From Streptomyces sp. BK208 (lineage in GTDB: Bacteria > Actinomycetota > Actinomycetes > Streptomycetales > Streptomycetaceae): a stretch of 64,000 nucleotides of DNA. Every line of letters begins with the position of its first letter. Within the stretch, counting starts at the first letter, position 1. Shown here piece by piece: positions 51,201 to 61,402 of the stretch. Position numbers and translations under genes: made by a program. Under the pieces are notes generated by a model, which worked only from the letters and a program-made list of their open reading frames with translations, did no database searches and was not told the origin of the DNA. The stretch covers positions 62,001 to 126,000 of the forward strand of contig NZ_SOAV01000009.1 of assembly GCF_004364245.1 (NCBI RefSeq), given 5' to 3'.

Positions 51201-54200
51201 GGTGCACCTCCTCCTGCGGCTCCTGGACCTCGACCGCCACGTTTGGCTCCACAGACCTCATCGAGTCTCCGACGAGCCACCCTTCTCCGGGCTGACCGAA
51301 CCTCTTCAACAGAGCTGCTTGATCCTTCTTCGTGCGCTGGTAGTACAGCGGCTCGTCCGCCTCGCGTGCCTGTGCCGCCCGCCGGTCCCAATCCCTTAGA
51401 AGGCTGCCCACCGCAGAGCGCGTCTCCTCCGCTTCGAGACCGTCGGCGCGCGTCACGTAACCGAGAAACCCGTCGACGAGTCGGTCGACCGCTTCGCGGA
51501 TCTTGTCGTCCCCGAGGTCGAGCCGACCCGCTGCGTCGTTCGGGGCGAGCGCGCTGAACGACTGCCTCAACAGCGCCACGAGTGCGCCGGCGAGCGAGCG
51601 GTTGCGCGAGGCCAACGACCACGGCGTGACACTCGTGGGCTCTACGCTCCGGTAAAGAGCCTCGTGATAACCGCGGAAGGTCTCGAAGTGCGATCGGTCG
51701 CGGGCCCTGCTCGACCGGAACAGCGTGACGACGACGCCTTGCGTGTCTCCACGCCCGACACGGCTGGTGGCCTGGATGTACTCGGCCGTGGTCTTCGGCT
51801 GCCCCACCATGAGCATCAGCGCGAGCCTCGGAATGTCGATGCCCACGGAGAGCATGTTCGACGAGAGGACCACGTCCACGGCGTCCGACGACTCGTCGAC
51901 CCCGATCCGGAGCGCACGGAGGTCGTTCGGCAGTTCCTCCGCTCCGCGGCGACTCGTCAGTTCGAGGACCTTTCCGGCCCTGACGGGACGCAGCGGGAAA
52001 CCGAGCCTTTCGGCACGAGGCTCCAGACGGCCGTTGACGTCGTCGACGACCAGCGTTCCGGTACGCCCGAGCTCGCGGAGGCTGTTGTGGTACATGACCA
52101 GCGTCCAGTACGCGTCCCGTGGCGCGGCGGACGGAGCGCGGGCGGCGAGTGCCTCCGGCATCTCCACCATGGGAGTGACGGCGGCGATGACGGCCGACGG
52201 TTGCGAGACCGACTGCGGCATCAAACCGACGTAGAGACGCCCTTCTCCGCTCTCCACGGGGCGGGAAAAGAACGTCCGGTCGTCGTCGAGCCCCGACGGC
52301 GGGTACAGGGCGACTTTTCGTCCGTAGAGCCCTCCCACCTGTTCCTCGGACGCGCGGATGGTGGCCGTCGAAGCCACGATCTTGGGGCTGACCCCCGACC
52401 GGCTCAGCAGGAGCTGGATCACCGCGTCGAAAACGGCGACGGTGGTCCCGAGCGGCCCCGAGAGCAGGTGCAACTCATCCTGAATGATCATGGACGGTTG
52501 CTTGAAAATGGTCCCGAGACCGAGCAGCCTCCCGGCTTCCGGCTTGAACTGCAGACGTGCGAACTTGTCGACGGTGGCCAGCAGGATCGTGGGCGGTTCC
52601 TCGTACAACACCTCGTCGACGACCGCGAGCGGAAGCCCGTCGGTGAACTCGCACGACTCGTCGACGCAATGGAGTACGACGTCCGGTCCCACCAGACGCA
52701 TGCCGTAGGCATGCGGCTTGTCGCTCCTGAGCTTCGGCACCATCGGCGTCAAACACCACGGGCAGCTCTCGACCTGGAACTCGTTCGCCTCTTCCGGACG
52801 CGCGGCCTTCTGAAGACGCTTGAGCGCGTCACGCGCCTCTCCACGCGTACCGGGGGTGACTTCGTTGCCGACCCACAGACCGATCGAGAAAGGCGCCATC
52901 CCCTTCGCCCGGCCGTCCGTGGCCCGCAACCTCTCCATCGCACAGACCAATGCCGCGGCCCGCTGGAATTGCTGAGCGGTCAGGAGCCGCAGGGTATAGC
53001 GGGTGATGACGGCGGTTCCCCCACCGGCCGTACCGTGGTCGAGCCGTCGGCGGAAGACCTCGATCGCGGCGAGACCCAGGTATGCCTCGGTCTTACCACC
53101 ACCGGTCGGAAACCAGATGAGGTCGACGAGTCCCCGGTCCTCGTGCCTCTCGTCAACGGTGGAAGCCAGCGAGACTAGCAGGAAGCCGAGTTGGAACGGC
53201 CGCCACTCCGGTTCCCGCACCTGGTCCTCCGGCTCCCCACGGTTGATCGCCCCCTGCCGCATCTGAAGGCGCATGGCGGCCATGCCGAGTGAGAATGCCG
53301 TTCGGAGATGTTGCTGTTCCGGTGACCGGAGGAGGTCGACGCCCTTCTTCATCCTGCCGACCGTGTTCTCCGAACGTTCGGCGATACGGACGGCCACGGC
53401 TTTGTCGTCGCCGAACGCTTCCGCCCGTTCCATCTGCCGGGAAGCCCAGCCGGCGAACGCCTCGACGAAGGCGTCCAACGATTGCAGTACCGCTCCGGGG
53501 TCCTCGTCGATCTGCTGGAGGTGCCTCATCTCCAAGGCCCCGGCTTCGGCCGTCCCCTCGTCGAAACCCGTGGTCTCGACGGCGGGCACCACGAACGCCG
53601 GGACGGGTTCGAGGAAGATCCGTGTGCAACGGCCAGCCGTGAACTCCCAGTCCGCGGCCATTCCGTGCCCGACCGCGTAGACCTTTCGGTTGCGGTACCG
53701 CAGACGCAGCTCGGCGGCTTCCGGATCGGCATCGAACGAACGCGTCGTGTCGTACTCCAGGATCTCTGCACCAGCGGGCGGAGTGACGGCCAGACGGACC
53801 TGGAACAGCATCCCGGGGATGTCGAGACGGTCGTCACCCGTGGACTCGGTCAGAACCCGTACATGGACGGTGACCAACGAGTTTCCCCCGAAGACGCGCC
53901 AGCGCGATCCGACCTCGACCGAAACACCCCCCACGGACAGGCGCTCGATCTTCTTCTCCCGCCGGAGCTCGATGACTCCGGCGGAGAACGGAGTACGCCG
54001 CCATCCGGGTGGCCCGTCCCCGTCGACGACGGCGTACGTGCCGCACGAGAAGTCGACGTCGACGGAATCGCCGTCGGTGACGAAGGAGATCGCGACGGAC
54101 GAGGGCCTCCAGTCCTCTGCCAGGGGGACCCCGGCGCCGCTCTCCTCCACCTCGCCGTCCGGGACGTCGGCGGAAACGTCTTCGTCCGTGTCTCCGCCGC

Positions 54201-54360
54201 CGTGAGTCCCTCGATTCCCGGCCTCGACCGGGAACAGCATGCCGACGGCGTACTGCCGGTGAGGCAGGTTCGTCGTGACCTCGTCATCGCCCGCCTCGGG
54301 CCCTACGTAGGACTCTCGAAGGTGTTCCAGGGCCTTCTTCTGAGCCACGGTGAGGTTCAC
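51181..54360 (-). CDS. drmA: DISARM core helicase DrmA
   Basis: A 1059-aa SF2 helicase. The first ~400 residues are a strand-rich N-terminal region with a charged helix; Walker A WFPTGGGKTEAYLG has Lys423; motif II is the DELH of IQDELHLLSG; the C-terminal helicase half includes VVLSSNMLSVGIDIPRL and QATSRVGRGD. Length and motifs fit DrmA. The GTG overlaps the upstream gene by 4 bases and drmB follows by overlap, as in known DISARM operons, but drmC (phospholipase-D type) is missing. Confidence 0.86.
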   Translation of the reverse strand: MNLTVAQKKALEHLRESYVGPEAGDDEVTTNLPHRQYAVGMLFPVEAGNRGTHGGGDTDEDVSADVPDGEVEESGAGVPLAEDWRPSSVAISFVTDGDSVDVDFSCGTYAVVDGDGPPGWRRTPFSAGVIELRREKKIERLSVGGVSVEVGSRWRVFGGNSLVTVHVRVLTESTGDDRLDIPGMLFQVRLAVTPPAGAEILEYDTTRSFDADPEAAELRLRYRNRKVYAVGHGMAADWEFTAGRCTRIFLEPVPAFVVPAVETTGFDEGTAEAGALEMRHLQQIDEDPGAVLQSLDAFVEAFAGWASRQMERAEAFGDDKAVAVRIAERSENTVGRMKKGVDLLRSPEQQHLRTAFSLGMAAMRLQMRQGAINRGEPEDQVREPEWRPFQLGFLLVSLASTVDERHEDRGLVDLIWFPTGGGKTEAYLGLAAIEVFRRRLDHGTAGGGTAVITRYTLRLLTAQQFQRAAALVCAMERLRATDGRAKGMAPFSIGLWVGNEVTPGTRGEARDALKRLQKAARPEEANEFQVESCPWCLTPMVPKLRSDKPHAYGMRLVGPDVVLHCVDESCEFTDGLPLAVVDEVLYEEPPTILLATVDKFARLQFKPEAGRLLGLGTIFKQPSMIIQDELHLLSGPLGTTVAVFDAVIQLLLSRSGVSPKIVASTATIRASEEQVGGLYGRKVALYPPSGLDDDRTFFSRPVESGEGRLYVGLMPQSVSQPSAVIAAVTPMVEMPEALAARAPSAAPRDAYWTLVMYHNSLRELGRTGTLVVDDVNGRLEPRAERLGFPLRPVRAGKVLELTSRRGAEELPNDLRALRIGVDESSDAVDVVLSSNMLSVGIDIPRLALMLMVGQPKTTAEYIQATSRVGRGDTQGVVVTLFRSSRARDRSHFETFRGYHEALYRSVEPTSVTPWSLASRNRSLAGALVALLRQSFSALAPNDAAGRLDLGDDKIREAVDRLVDGFLGYVTRADGLEAEETRSAVGSLLRDWDRRAAQAREADEPLYYQRTKKDQAALLKRFGQPGEGWLVGDSMRSVEPNVAVEVQEPQEEVHRGEDQA

Positions 54361-55874
54361 TTGCAGACCTGCTTTCGAAGAAGAGCCTGGAGCCGCTTCT
54401 TGTCCTCTTTGGACGCGATCACGTGGAGCGTGACCCGCGCCCTCGTGACTGCCACGTAGAAGGCGGCCAGGCCCCGATCGTCGTACTCACGGGGCAGGCC
54501 GCAGACGATGACGTGCTCTGCTTCCAGCCCCTTGGCGAACCGCGGGTTCGTCACGAGGAACCCGGCCTCGCTTCTATAAGGCTCGGCGCCCTCGGAGACG
54601 TTGATGATCCAGATGTCTTGACGACGGGCGCCGTCCGCGACGAGGTCCCGGGCCACGGATTCCGCGGCGTCGACGTCGGCCGTCCCATCGGACCACCGCC
54701 ACTCCACTCGGTCACCGTGGACGATGCCCGGGTCTCCGACGTCGGCACCCAGGTATTCCTGCACGACGTGGACGATCGCCCGGGTGTTGCGGACGTTCCG
54801 GTCCAGGTCGTACTGGAGCGCCTCCTGCTGGACCAGCTCACAGACATCCGGGTCGAATTCGCCGTCGACGCGTGCCTGGTTGTTCGGATCCAGGAACATC
54901 CTCCACCGACCGCCCTCGCGACCTCCGCGGATCACGGAGTCCAGTGCGTCCATACCCTCGGCGTTCATAAGGTCCTGCGCCTCGTCGACGAAGACGACGT
55001 CGTACTGCTTGTCACCTGACAAGTCCGCGAACGGAAGAAGATCGATGTCTCTGCCCTCGATCCGCGGGCCGAAGAAGTCGACGAGAGCGGGTGAGTGGAA
55101 GGTGATGAGAACCGACTTTCCCTCGCCCGCCTCCTGCTTCGCGCCTTCCACCAACACCAGGGACTTTCCGGTGCCCGCACCGCCGAAGACGAGCATCCTC
55201 GGGTTTCGGGAGAGCGCGGCCAGGACCCGTGCCTGCCCCTCGGTCGCCCGGTTCTGCTCCTCCAGGACGGCGCCCCGCTGTGCATCCATGACGGGCATCC
55301 GCGTGAACTCGCCGAAGAGGCGTGCCCGCAGGGTCTCGGACCGAGCGATCCTGACTCCGAAGGGTGCGGTCCTGGCCTCACCGGCGACCTTTTCGAAGGC
55401 TTCCGTCATCGCCGCGGTGGTCATCTGGTCCCTAGCCCACCAGTGGCTCCCCTTCCACTCGACCGCGGCCGGAGGCGCGTCGATGTCGGGGGTGAGGGCG
55501 ACGGCCTCGGTCGCGAACCAACCGACGCCTTCCTCCTGAAGAATGTCCCGCAACGCGTACATCGCCGACTGCGCCTGGTCCATCGGGGACTCGCGCAGCT
55601 TCTTCCAGTCACCGTGGCGGTCGATGGAGTACCAGACGCCGTCGTACTTCTTGACACCCCCGCCCTTGACCTCGACGATGACGACGACACCGTCCCAGAG
55701 CACGACGAAGTCGGCTTCCCCCTGCTGCTTGACCGCATGACTCCGCAGCTTCACCGAGTGGAAGGCGACCGCCCCGTGGGGCCCGTCGATAGCCCGCAGC
55801 AGTCGCGCCACCCGCCGTTCGGCGTTGCTGGTGGTCGTCGTCTCGACGTCGGCGAGATCCGGTACCAGGATCAT
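54357..55874 (-). CDS. NERD-domain nuclease fused to SF1 (UvrD/Rep-like) helicase
   Basis: A 505-aa protein. Residues about 15-130 are a NERD nuclease-like domain with GEADFVVLW and VVIVEVKGGGVK supplying the Asp and Glu-x-Lys. Residues about 220-500 are a compact SF1 helicase: GGAGTGKSLVLV (Lys237), VVFVDEAQDLMN, and the late AFYVAVTRARVTLHV motif VI. It is coupled to the neighbours by ATGA and GTGA overlaps. It sits upstream of drmA, where it may replace an accessory DISARM subunit. Confidence 0.84.
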   Translation of the reverse strand: MILVPDLADVETTTTSNAERRVARLLRAIDGPHGAVAFHSVKLRSHAVKQQGEADFVVLWDGVVVIVEVKGGGVKKYDGVWYSIDRHGDWKKLRESPMDQAQSAMYALRDILQEEGVGWFATEAVALTPDIDAPPAAVEWKGSHWWARDQMTTAAMTEAFEKVAGEARTAPFGVRIARSETLRARLFGEFTRMPVMDAQRGAVLEEQNRATEGQARVLAALSRNPRMLVFGGAGTGKSLVLVEGAKQEAGEGKSVLITFHSPALVDFFGPRIEGRDIDLLPFADLSGDKQYDVVFVDEAQDLMNAEGMDALDSVIRGGREGGRWRMFLDPNNQARVDGEFDPDVCELVQQEALQYDLDRNVRNTRAIVHVVQEYLGADVGDPGIVHGDRVEWRWSDGTADVDAAESVARDLVADGARRQDIWIINVSEGAEPYRSEAGFLVTNPRFAKGLEAEHVIVCGLPREYDDRGLAAFYVAVTRARVTLHVIASKEDKKRLQALLRKQVCK

Positions 55875-58800
55875 GCTCCCTGCTTTCGCCAGAGGTCTTC
55901 GTAGGCGCGGTATCCGAGGAAATCGTTTACCGCCCCGAAGTTGTCGGCGACGTCCACGATGAGGCACTCCGGTTTGCCGCCGTTCGCGGGGCCGCGCAGT
56001 CCGCGGCCGGCCATCTGGATGTACGCGCTGGGGCTGAACGTCGGCCTCGCGATGTACAAGGCCCGGACACCGGGTGCGTCGAAGCCCTGGATCAACAGAT
56101 CGCAGTTGGCCAGGACCCGGATCTCCCCCTTCTTGAACTTCTCGATTACGTCACGGCGTGCCTGCCGTCCGGTCTGGCCGCTGACCGCCTCGGCCGCGAC
56201 CTGCCTGTAACGAAGCGTGGCGGCGAGGACCTGGGCGGACAGGACGTTCGGAGTGAACACGAGGATCGGCCATTCCGGGTCCCTGCGAAGAATGTCCTCC
56301 ACGAGGATCCGCATGCGGGCCTGGTCCCGCCCGATGCGGTCGAGAACCTTGGGCTCGAGTTTGCGCCAGGACTGCACCTGCTCGAGTTCGTCCGGCTTCA
56401 GTGCGACGTCCACGCCCTTCAGCACCTCGTGTCGAACCCGCGCGAGGACGCCCCTCTTCGACAGCTCCTCGTAGGCGTTGCCTCCGAAGGCCCTCATGAT
56501 GTGGTGGCCGAAGCGGGCCGCCAGCTCCTCCGTCGGCTTGGTGACGACGTCGCTCTTCCCCTTGAACGGGGTGGCCGAGACGCCCACCAGAGGCCGCTCC
56601 CAGCTACGGCCGTCGACTCCGAGCCACCTGAGGATTTTCGTGTACATCTTCGATCCGCCCGCCCGGTGGGCCTCGTCGATGAACACCGCGGACGCGCGAC
56701 TGAGCCACTCGTACTCGGGGGTGTCGGCGACCCTGTCGAGCTTGGCGTCGGTGGCCACGACCACGCTGAACTCGGTATCGGGCTCGTGGACCACGTTGGA
56801 GTTCCAAAGCCTGCCGATGGTCAACGGACGCTCGTCGCCGAGCCATCGCCAGACGGTCTCGAACGTCTGCACCGCCTGCTCGCAGAGCTCCTCCGACTGC
56901 GCGATCCAGATCACGGTTCCGCTCATGTCGCCGTCGACGAAGAGCCGCAGCACGGTTTCGGTGGCGACGCGAGTTTTTCCGGCTCCCGTCGGAAGTTCCA
57001 CCATGCCCTTGCGTGCGCGCCCGTCCGCTTCCCGGGACGTCAGAACCTCCTTCAGCTCCCGGCTGATCTCCTTCTGGAAATCGTGCAGAGGGTTGAGCCT
57101 CACGGCACCGGGCACGACGAACTCCTCGTCCTGGTGCCGACCGCGGCGTCCGGCATACTGCGTGCCGAATCCCATCTTCCGGAGCCAGGCGACGGTCGAC
57201 GCTCCCCCCGCCCACGCCGTGGGAACGTCCGTGTACCCCTCGACGCTGAATTGATCTTTGAGGAATCTGATCGAGTCGCTGCCGTAGACCGTCAGGAAGA
57301 GCTCCGCAACGGACGTGGAGTCGTCCACCAGGCCCTGCCCTTCGAGTGCCTGCCAGAGCCCCTTCGGCAGGCACTCCTTCAGCGTGTCGTCGCCGAAGAA
57401 GATCTCCAGGCGCTCCGCATCACCGGTTGCGGCACGGGCGGCCTGCCGCTGTTCCTCCAGACGTTGGTCTGCACGTGCTCGGAGGATGTCGCTCAGCTCG
57501 GCGTTCGACAGACGCAGGTCGAACGCGCCGTTGACGATCTGCAGAACGCGCTTTTCGTCGAGGTCGGCATGGACCACAAGAGTCAGCCCCTCGAGATGCC
57601 ACTCGAGCGTCTGGTCCTCGACGCCGTCCTCGGTGGTCACGCGCTTCGTGATCTGGACGGCCTTCGCCACGGTCGCGTTCACGACCTTGTCCTCGACGAA
57701 CGTCGAACGCAGCCCGGCGTACAAGTCGATGACGCGCTCCTCGCCCTGCCGGCCGTCGACCAGCAGCGAGAAGGAGAAGCTGTCCTCGAACCGACGACAT
57801 CCGACCTCCTCGACGAGCAGCTCCGCTTCGTCGGGGTCCGCCTTGAGGTACGGCTTCTGCCTCATGCTGAGGAACGCGCGTTCTTCTTCGGTCGTCGCCA
57901 AGTACACCGCGTCGGGCCGCCTCGCCTCGATGACGCGTCCAACCCTGGCGGGGATGAGTGCCGGACGCCCGTCCGGGAATGCGGTCCTGCCGGCAGTGAG
58001 AACGAACCCCGTCAGGGCCCCGTTCTTGATCGGCTTGAGGACCTCCGACCGGAGCGCTTCGCGCATGACTTCCGCCGGAACCTCGTCCAGTCCCTTCGGC
58101 AGTGCCAGGGCGTCTTCGACGTGGCGCGGTCCGCGGAAGAGAGGCAGCAGAGCCTCGTACTCGACGAGCGACGCGGAGACTACGTGACCGGGTGCCCGGT
58201 ACCCGCGGCTCGACTTCAGCAGGCCAGCCTGGTCCACCGCCCATCGCACGGGGGAAGCGACTCGGTGGGTGAGCCCCGTGTCGACGTCCGTGCAGAGCCA
58301 GTGACCCGTCTCGTCGAGCCGGAGCAGCCTCTCCGTCCAGTGTTCGCGGATGCCCTCGGGCGCCTCCGCCTCCTTCAGCATCAGGAGCGCCGAGAACGGA
58401 CCCGGACCGTCGCCCCTATCGAACTCGACCTCTTCGACGGGGCGCTCTCCGGGCCCCAGCCTCCGGTTCAGCTCGTCCAGGACGTACTGGCAGTAGTCGT
58501 CGAAATGGACCTCCTCTTCGACCGAGTACGAAGCCACAGGTTCTGTGATGACGCCTGCTGCATGGGCGATCTGGGGAACGCACTTCGTCCTGTCCAACAC
58601 TCGGTCGGCAATGCCGTCACCGAGGCCGTCGATGTCCAGCACGTACTCGGGCGACGCCCAGCCGCCGTCGCGTGTCGGAACCTTGAGGGAACCTGCCTTG
58701 TTGCCCGCCACGAGCTTCTGCGCCTGCGCTATGGGCACGTCGACGGCCGCGTCCCAGAATTTCGGAAGCTCGTCGTCCTCCGACTCCGGCGACAGCTTGG

Positions 58801-60592
58801 CCATCCTGGCCTCGAACTTCGCGAGCGGATCCAGGTCCCGGAAGCCCCTGTCACCGAGCTTCTTCTCGACGCCGGGAACGGCTAGAAAATTCGGATCGAC
58901 GAAGCACGATCCCTCGACCTCGATGCCCTCCACGCGATGGAGGAAGACCTGACCGCGATCCTTGACGGACTTCATGCCGCGAGTCGTGGGTATGACCTTC
59001 GCGGAGCCGATGCCGTCGACTCTGGGATTCCGCAGCACGAAGTCGAGCGCTCTCGCGGCAGAGGCCGCGTCGGCCCCCTCCGCCCACTCACGCAGCCACG
59101 ACAGGACGCCTCTCTTGGGTACCTTCTCCAGCGCCTTCGCCTCATCCCTCGGCCGCGAGTCGACGAAGGCGGAGGAGGCACTGCACACGTAAAGCGTCCG
59201 CAGACGCGTCATACGCTGATTGTTGGCGTAGCAACGCCAGTGCGGCACATCGCCGCTAGTGTGGGGAGACTTGATCCACTCTTCGTGGTCGCGCTCGGAC
59301 GCCTCGCTGACGCGGAAGTCGAGAGGACGGAGCTCCGGCGGCGTGCGCAGTACACCTGCAGCATCGGGGATCAGAGCCCTCTCGCATCCGAGCTGCGGGA
59401 TATGAACGCAGAGGATCTCATCGCCGAACGAGTGGGTCTCGCGACCACGTGCAGGCATGTAGTCCAAGTGCGCTGCAGGATCGTCGAAGGACGAAACCTT
59501 CGGCAACATGTCGAGGAACATCCCGGAGAGAGTCACGAGGATCTCCCGGTTGTACGCGTTCGCGAGCAGCGTGGTGCGGTCGTCGTTGACGCTCCAAGGG
59601 GCGTTAAAGAGGGCGGATGCCGACGTCCTGTCCTGGAGCGGGAAATACGACCAGAACCCGCCCGTCTTCAGTTGGGCGAACCGTGCCGGCATGGCGACCG
59701 TGACCTTCATCCGGTCACGCGACACCGCTTCACCGACCTCGGTCCGAGCCTCGGGGCTGGGTGCGTGCATCCGATTCTCGACGTACCACTCCTCGTGGTC
59801 ACCGTCGGGACGCTCGATGCGGAACCTACCGTCACCGAGGTCACACGACACGTGGCTCGTCACGAAGTCGGCGTCGGCGCCGACGACCCGGAGCCGGACC
59901 TCGCGCACCGAGTTGACGAAGAGGAGGAACTCGGAGCGGAACTCCTCGATCTCCCTCCGGAGGTTCTCCAACCTCGACGCATGCGGCAGTCTGACGATCG
60001 TCACCGCCCAGTCCGCCAGCTCGGCCAGGATCGGGTCCTCGGCGAACTCGACGTCGGCATCGATCCGCGTCAGGGTCCTTAGGACCGGCAGCCTCTTGGA
60101 TGCGGGGGCGATCGCCGCGAGGGCCGTCTTCGCCTTGGGGGAGTTGAACTCGAAGGCGATCGACCGGCTGAACACCTGCGGAGCGTCGGTGACCGCGAGC
60201 ACAGATTTGAACCCGAGTCCGAACCGCCCGATCTCATCGCCTCTCTTACCGCTGAGGTGCGCGTGCGCGAGCGTGGTCAGGCCGCTACGCGAAAACGGAC
60301 GCCCGGCGTTCGCGCAGTACAAGGTCTGGCGATCGAGGTCGAGGACGATCTCGACCCGCCCGGCCCCCTCCTCGTGCTCGGCGGCTCCCGACATCGCGTC
60401 GGCCGCGTTCTGCACCAGCTCCAGTAGCGTGCGGTTCGAGTAACCGCCGACTCGGATGGACTCCTCCTGATTGGCATGCTCCGCGATCAGGTGCGAGTTC
60501 GCACGATACGAGTTGGTCGCCCGCTCGAAGAGGTCGTCGACCTCGCGAACCAGACGCTCGTCGGGAATCCAACCGGCTCGATTCGTCGCCAC
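55871..60592 (-). CDS. GHKL (sacsin/Hsp90-like) ATPase fused to SF2 helicase
   Basis: A 1573-aa protein. The N-terminal ~230 residues are a Bergerat ATPase: LLELVQNAADAM, the YCANAGRPFS loop and GRFGLGFKSVLAV, closest to sacsin-type modules. A ~900-residue middle has no known fold. Residues about 1180-1570 are a DEAD/DEAH helicase: ELPTGAGKTRVATE (Lys1206), VFIDEAHRAGG, VSATPFKGK, QMAGRGLRGP. The GTG at 60592 is the most plausible start; upstream in-frame TTG/GTG codons at 60637-60628 are alternatives. It is first in the four-gene operon. Confidence 0.82.
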   Translation of the reverse strand: MATNRAGWIPDERLVREVDDLFERATNSYRANSHLIAEHANQEESIRVGGYSNRTLLELVQNAADAMSGAAEHEEGAGRVEIVLDLDRQTLYCANAGRPFSRSGLTTLAHAHLSGKRGDEIGRFGLGFKSVLAVTDAPQVFSRSIAFEFNSPKAKTALAAIAPASKRLPVLRTLTRIDADVEFAEDPILAELADWAVTIVRLPHASRLENLRREIEEFRSEFLLFVNSVREVRLRVVGADADFVTSHVSCDLGDGRFRIERPDGDHEEWYVENRMHAPSPEARTEVGEAVSRDRMKVTVAMPARFAQLKTGGFWSYFPLQDRTSASALFNAPWSVNDDRTTLLANAYNREILVTLSGMFLDMLPKVSSFDDPAAHLDYMPARGRETHSFGDEILCVHIPQLGCERALIPDAAGVLRTPPELRPLDFRVSEASERDHEEWIKSPHTSGDVPHWRCYANNQRMTRLRTLYVCSASSAFVDSRPRDEAKALEKVPKRGVLSWLREWAEGADAASAARALDFVLRNPRVDGIGSAKVIPTTRGMKSVKDRGQVFLHRVEGIEVEGSCFVDPNFLAVPGVEKKLGDRGFRDLDPLAKFEARMAKLSPESEDDELPKFWDAAVDVPIAQAQKLVAGNKAGSLKVPTRDGGWASPEYVLDIDGLGDGIADRVLDRTKCVPQIAHAAGVITEPVASYSVEEEVHFDDYCQYVLDELNRRLGPGERPVEEVEFDRGDGPGPFSALLMLKEAEAPEGIREHWTERLLRLDETGHWLCTDVDTGLTHRVASPVRWAVDQAGLLKSSRGYRAPGHVVSASLVEYEALLPLFRGPRHVEDALALPKGLDEVPAEVMREALRSEVLKPIKNGALTGFVLTAGRTAFPDGRPALIPARVGRVIEARRPDAVYLATTEEERAFLSMRQKPYLKADPDEAELLVEEVGCRRFEDSFSFSLLVDGRQGEERVIDLYAGLRSTFVEDKVVNATVAKAVQITKRVTTEDGVEDQTLEWHLEGLTLVVHADLDEKRVLQIVNGAFDLRLSNAELSDILRARADQRLEEQRQAARAATGDAERLEIFFGDDTLKECLPKGLWQALEGQGLVDDSTSVAELFLTVYGSDSIRFLKDQFSVEGYTDVPTAWAGGASTVAWLRKMGFGTQYAGRRGRHQDEEFVVPGAVRLNPLHDFQKEISRELKEVLTSREADGRARKGMVELPTGAGKTRVATETVLRLFVDGDMSGTVIWIAQSEELCEQAVQTFETVWRWLGDERPLTIGRLWNSNVVHEPDTEFSVVVATDAKLDRVADTPEYEWLSRASAVFIDEAHRAGGSKMYTKILRWLGVDGRSWERPLVGVSATPFKGKSDVVTKPTEELAARFGHHIMRAFGGNAYEELSKRGVLARVRHEVLKGVDVALKPDELEQVQSWRKLEPKVLDRIGRDQARMRILVEDILRRDPEWPILVFTPNVLSAQVLAATLRYRQVAAEAVSGQTGRQARRDVIEKFKKGEIRVLANCDLLIQGFDAPGVRALYIARPTFSPSAYIQMAGRGLRGPANGGKPECLIVDVADNFGAVNDFLGYRAYEDLWRKQGA

Positions 60593-61095
60593 GCCTACAC
60601 CGCCCCCGCTGCCGACACAGCAACGCACCACTGCCAAAGCCGCACTTGCATGGCTCCTGAAACGTCGATCACCATGTTCACCGGCGATGTGTCACACACC
60701 ACACCACCGACCTGCCACGGACTGTAGACGCATCCACTGACAGACCGACCGGTTATTAGCAGATAGGTCGTCGAAGCAGGAGGATAGAAACCTACGCCAA
60801 ACCTTCACAAGTTGTAAGGCGCAGGTACGTCACGGGTCGGTGTCGACGGGTCACTCAGCGAGAGCCGAGACGACACCGACTCGGTGGCACAGGAGGATGG
60901 GCCAAGTGAACGGGAACGTCGCACGGTTGCCGGCGTGAAGGTCCTCGCCCGAGCTGGGGTAGGAAACGCTGTGGGAGCCGTTTGGGAGCCGACCCGCTCC
61001 CCAAGCCCGTTCCATACGGCGTGAGACCAAGCGAGACCACCCACCTGACCAGGGCAAACAGGATTCATGCTGGCAGGGGTGGTAGCCGAACCTCA
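60593..61095. promoter_or_regulatory. Upstream region of the DISARM-like operon and right end of the island
   Basis: About 500 bp without a supported gene. An A+T-rich patch around 60750-60800 is a plausible site for the promoter of the leftward four-gene operon, but a convincing -10/-35 pair could not be fixed. No integrase or excisionase frame is present up to the right attachment repeat. Confidence 0.5.
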
Positions 61096-61140
61096 TTCGG
61101 GACGAAGAGGTCGTGGGTTCAAATCCCGCCACCCCGACAG
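61096..61140. repeat. Right attachment site (attR), duplicated tRNA-Pro 3' half
   Basis: 45 bp identical to 30571-30615. The bases to its left do not restore the D-arm or the 5' acceptor strand, so this copy is a truncated tRNA and cannot be functional. Confidence 0.88.
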
Positions 61141-61154
61141 CTGAAACAGCAGGT

Positions 61155-61189
61155 CAAGGGCCTGACTCTCTCTGAGGGTCAGGCCCTTG
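61155..61189 (+). terminator. Original tRNA-Pro terminator beyond attR
   Basis: CAAGGGCCTGAC pairs perfectly with GTCAGGCCCTTG around a TCTCTCTGAGG loop, 18 bases beyond the truncated tRNA end. It is presumably the tRNA terminator of the empty chromosomal site. Confidence 0.85.
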
Positions 61190-61402
61190 CTGCGTCTCCG
61201 GAGATCGTCGGGGAGAAATCTGAGAGAAGATCTTGGTCGGGGTCTCCCAAGCCGCTGTAGCCACGCCACTCGATCACCGGGTCACAGCATCGTGGTCCCG
61301 TGCACAACCGCGAACCGGTCACTCCGGATGACCGTGTCACAGAGCGCCCGGCAGCGAACGCGTAGAGGCTGCGCGCAGCCCAACGGGCCAGCGCTTATCG
61401 AT

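Noticed and set aside
56429..58885. Plus-strand open frame (818 codons) opposite the GHKL-helicase gene
   Set aside because: Antisense to a protein with intact ATPase and helicase motifs; composition is that of a shadow frame.
60593..61095. Integrase or excisionase gene at the right end of the island
   Set aside because: All frames were read and none gives a recombinase motif or a frame of adequate length.
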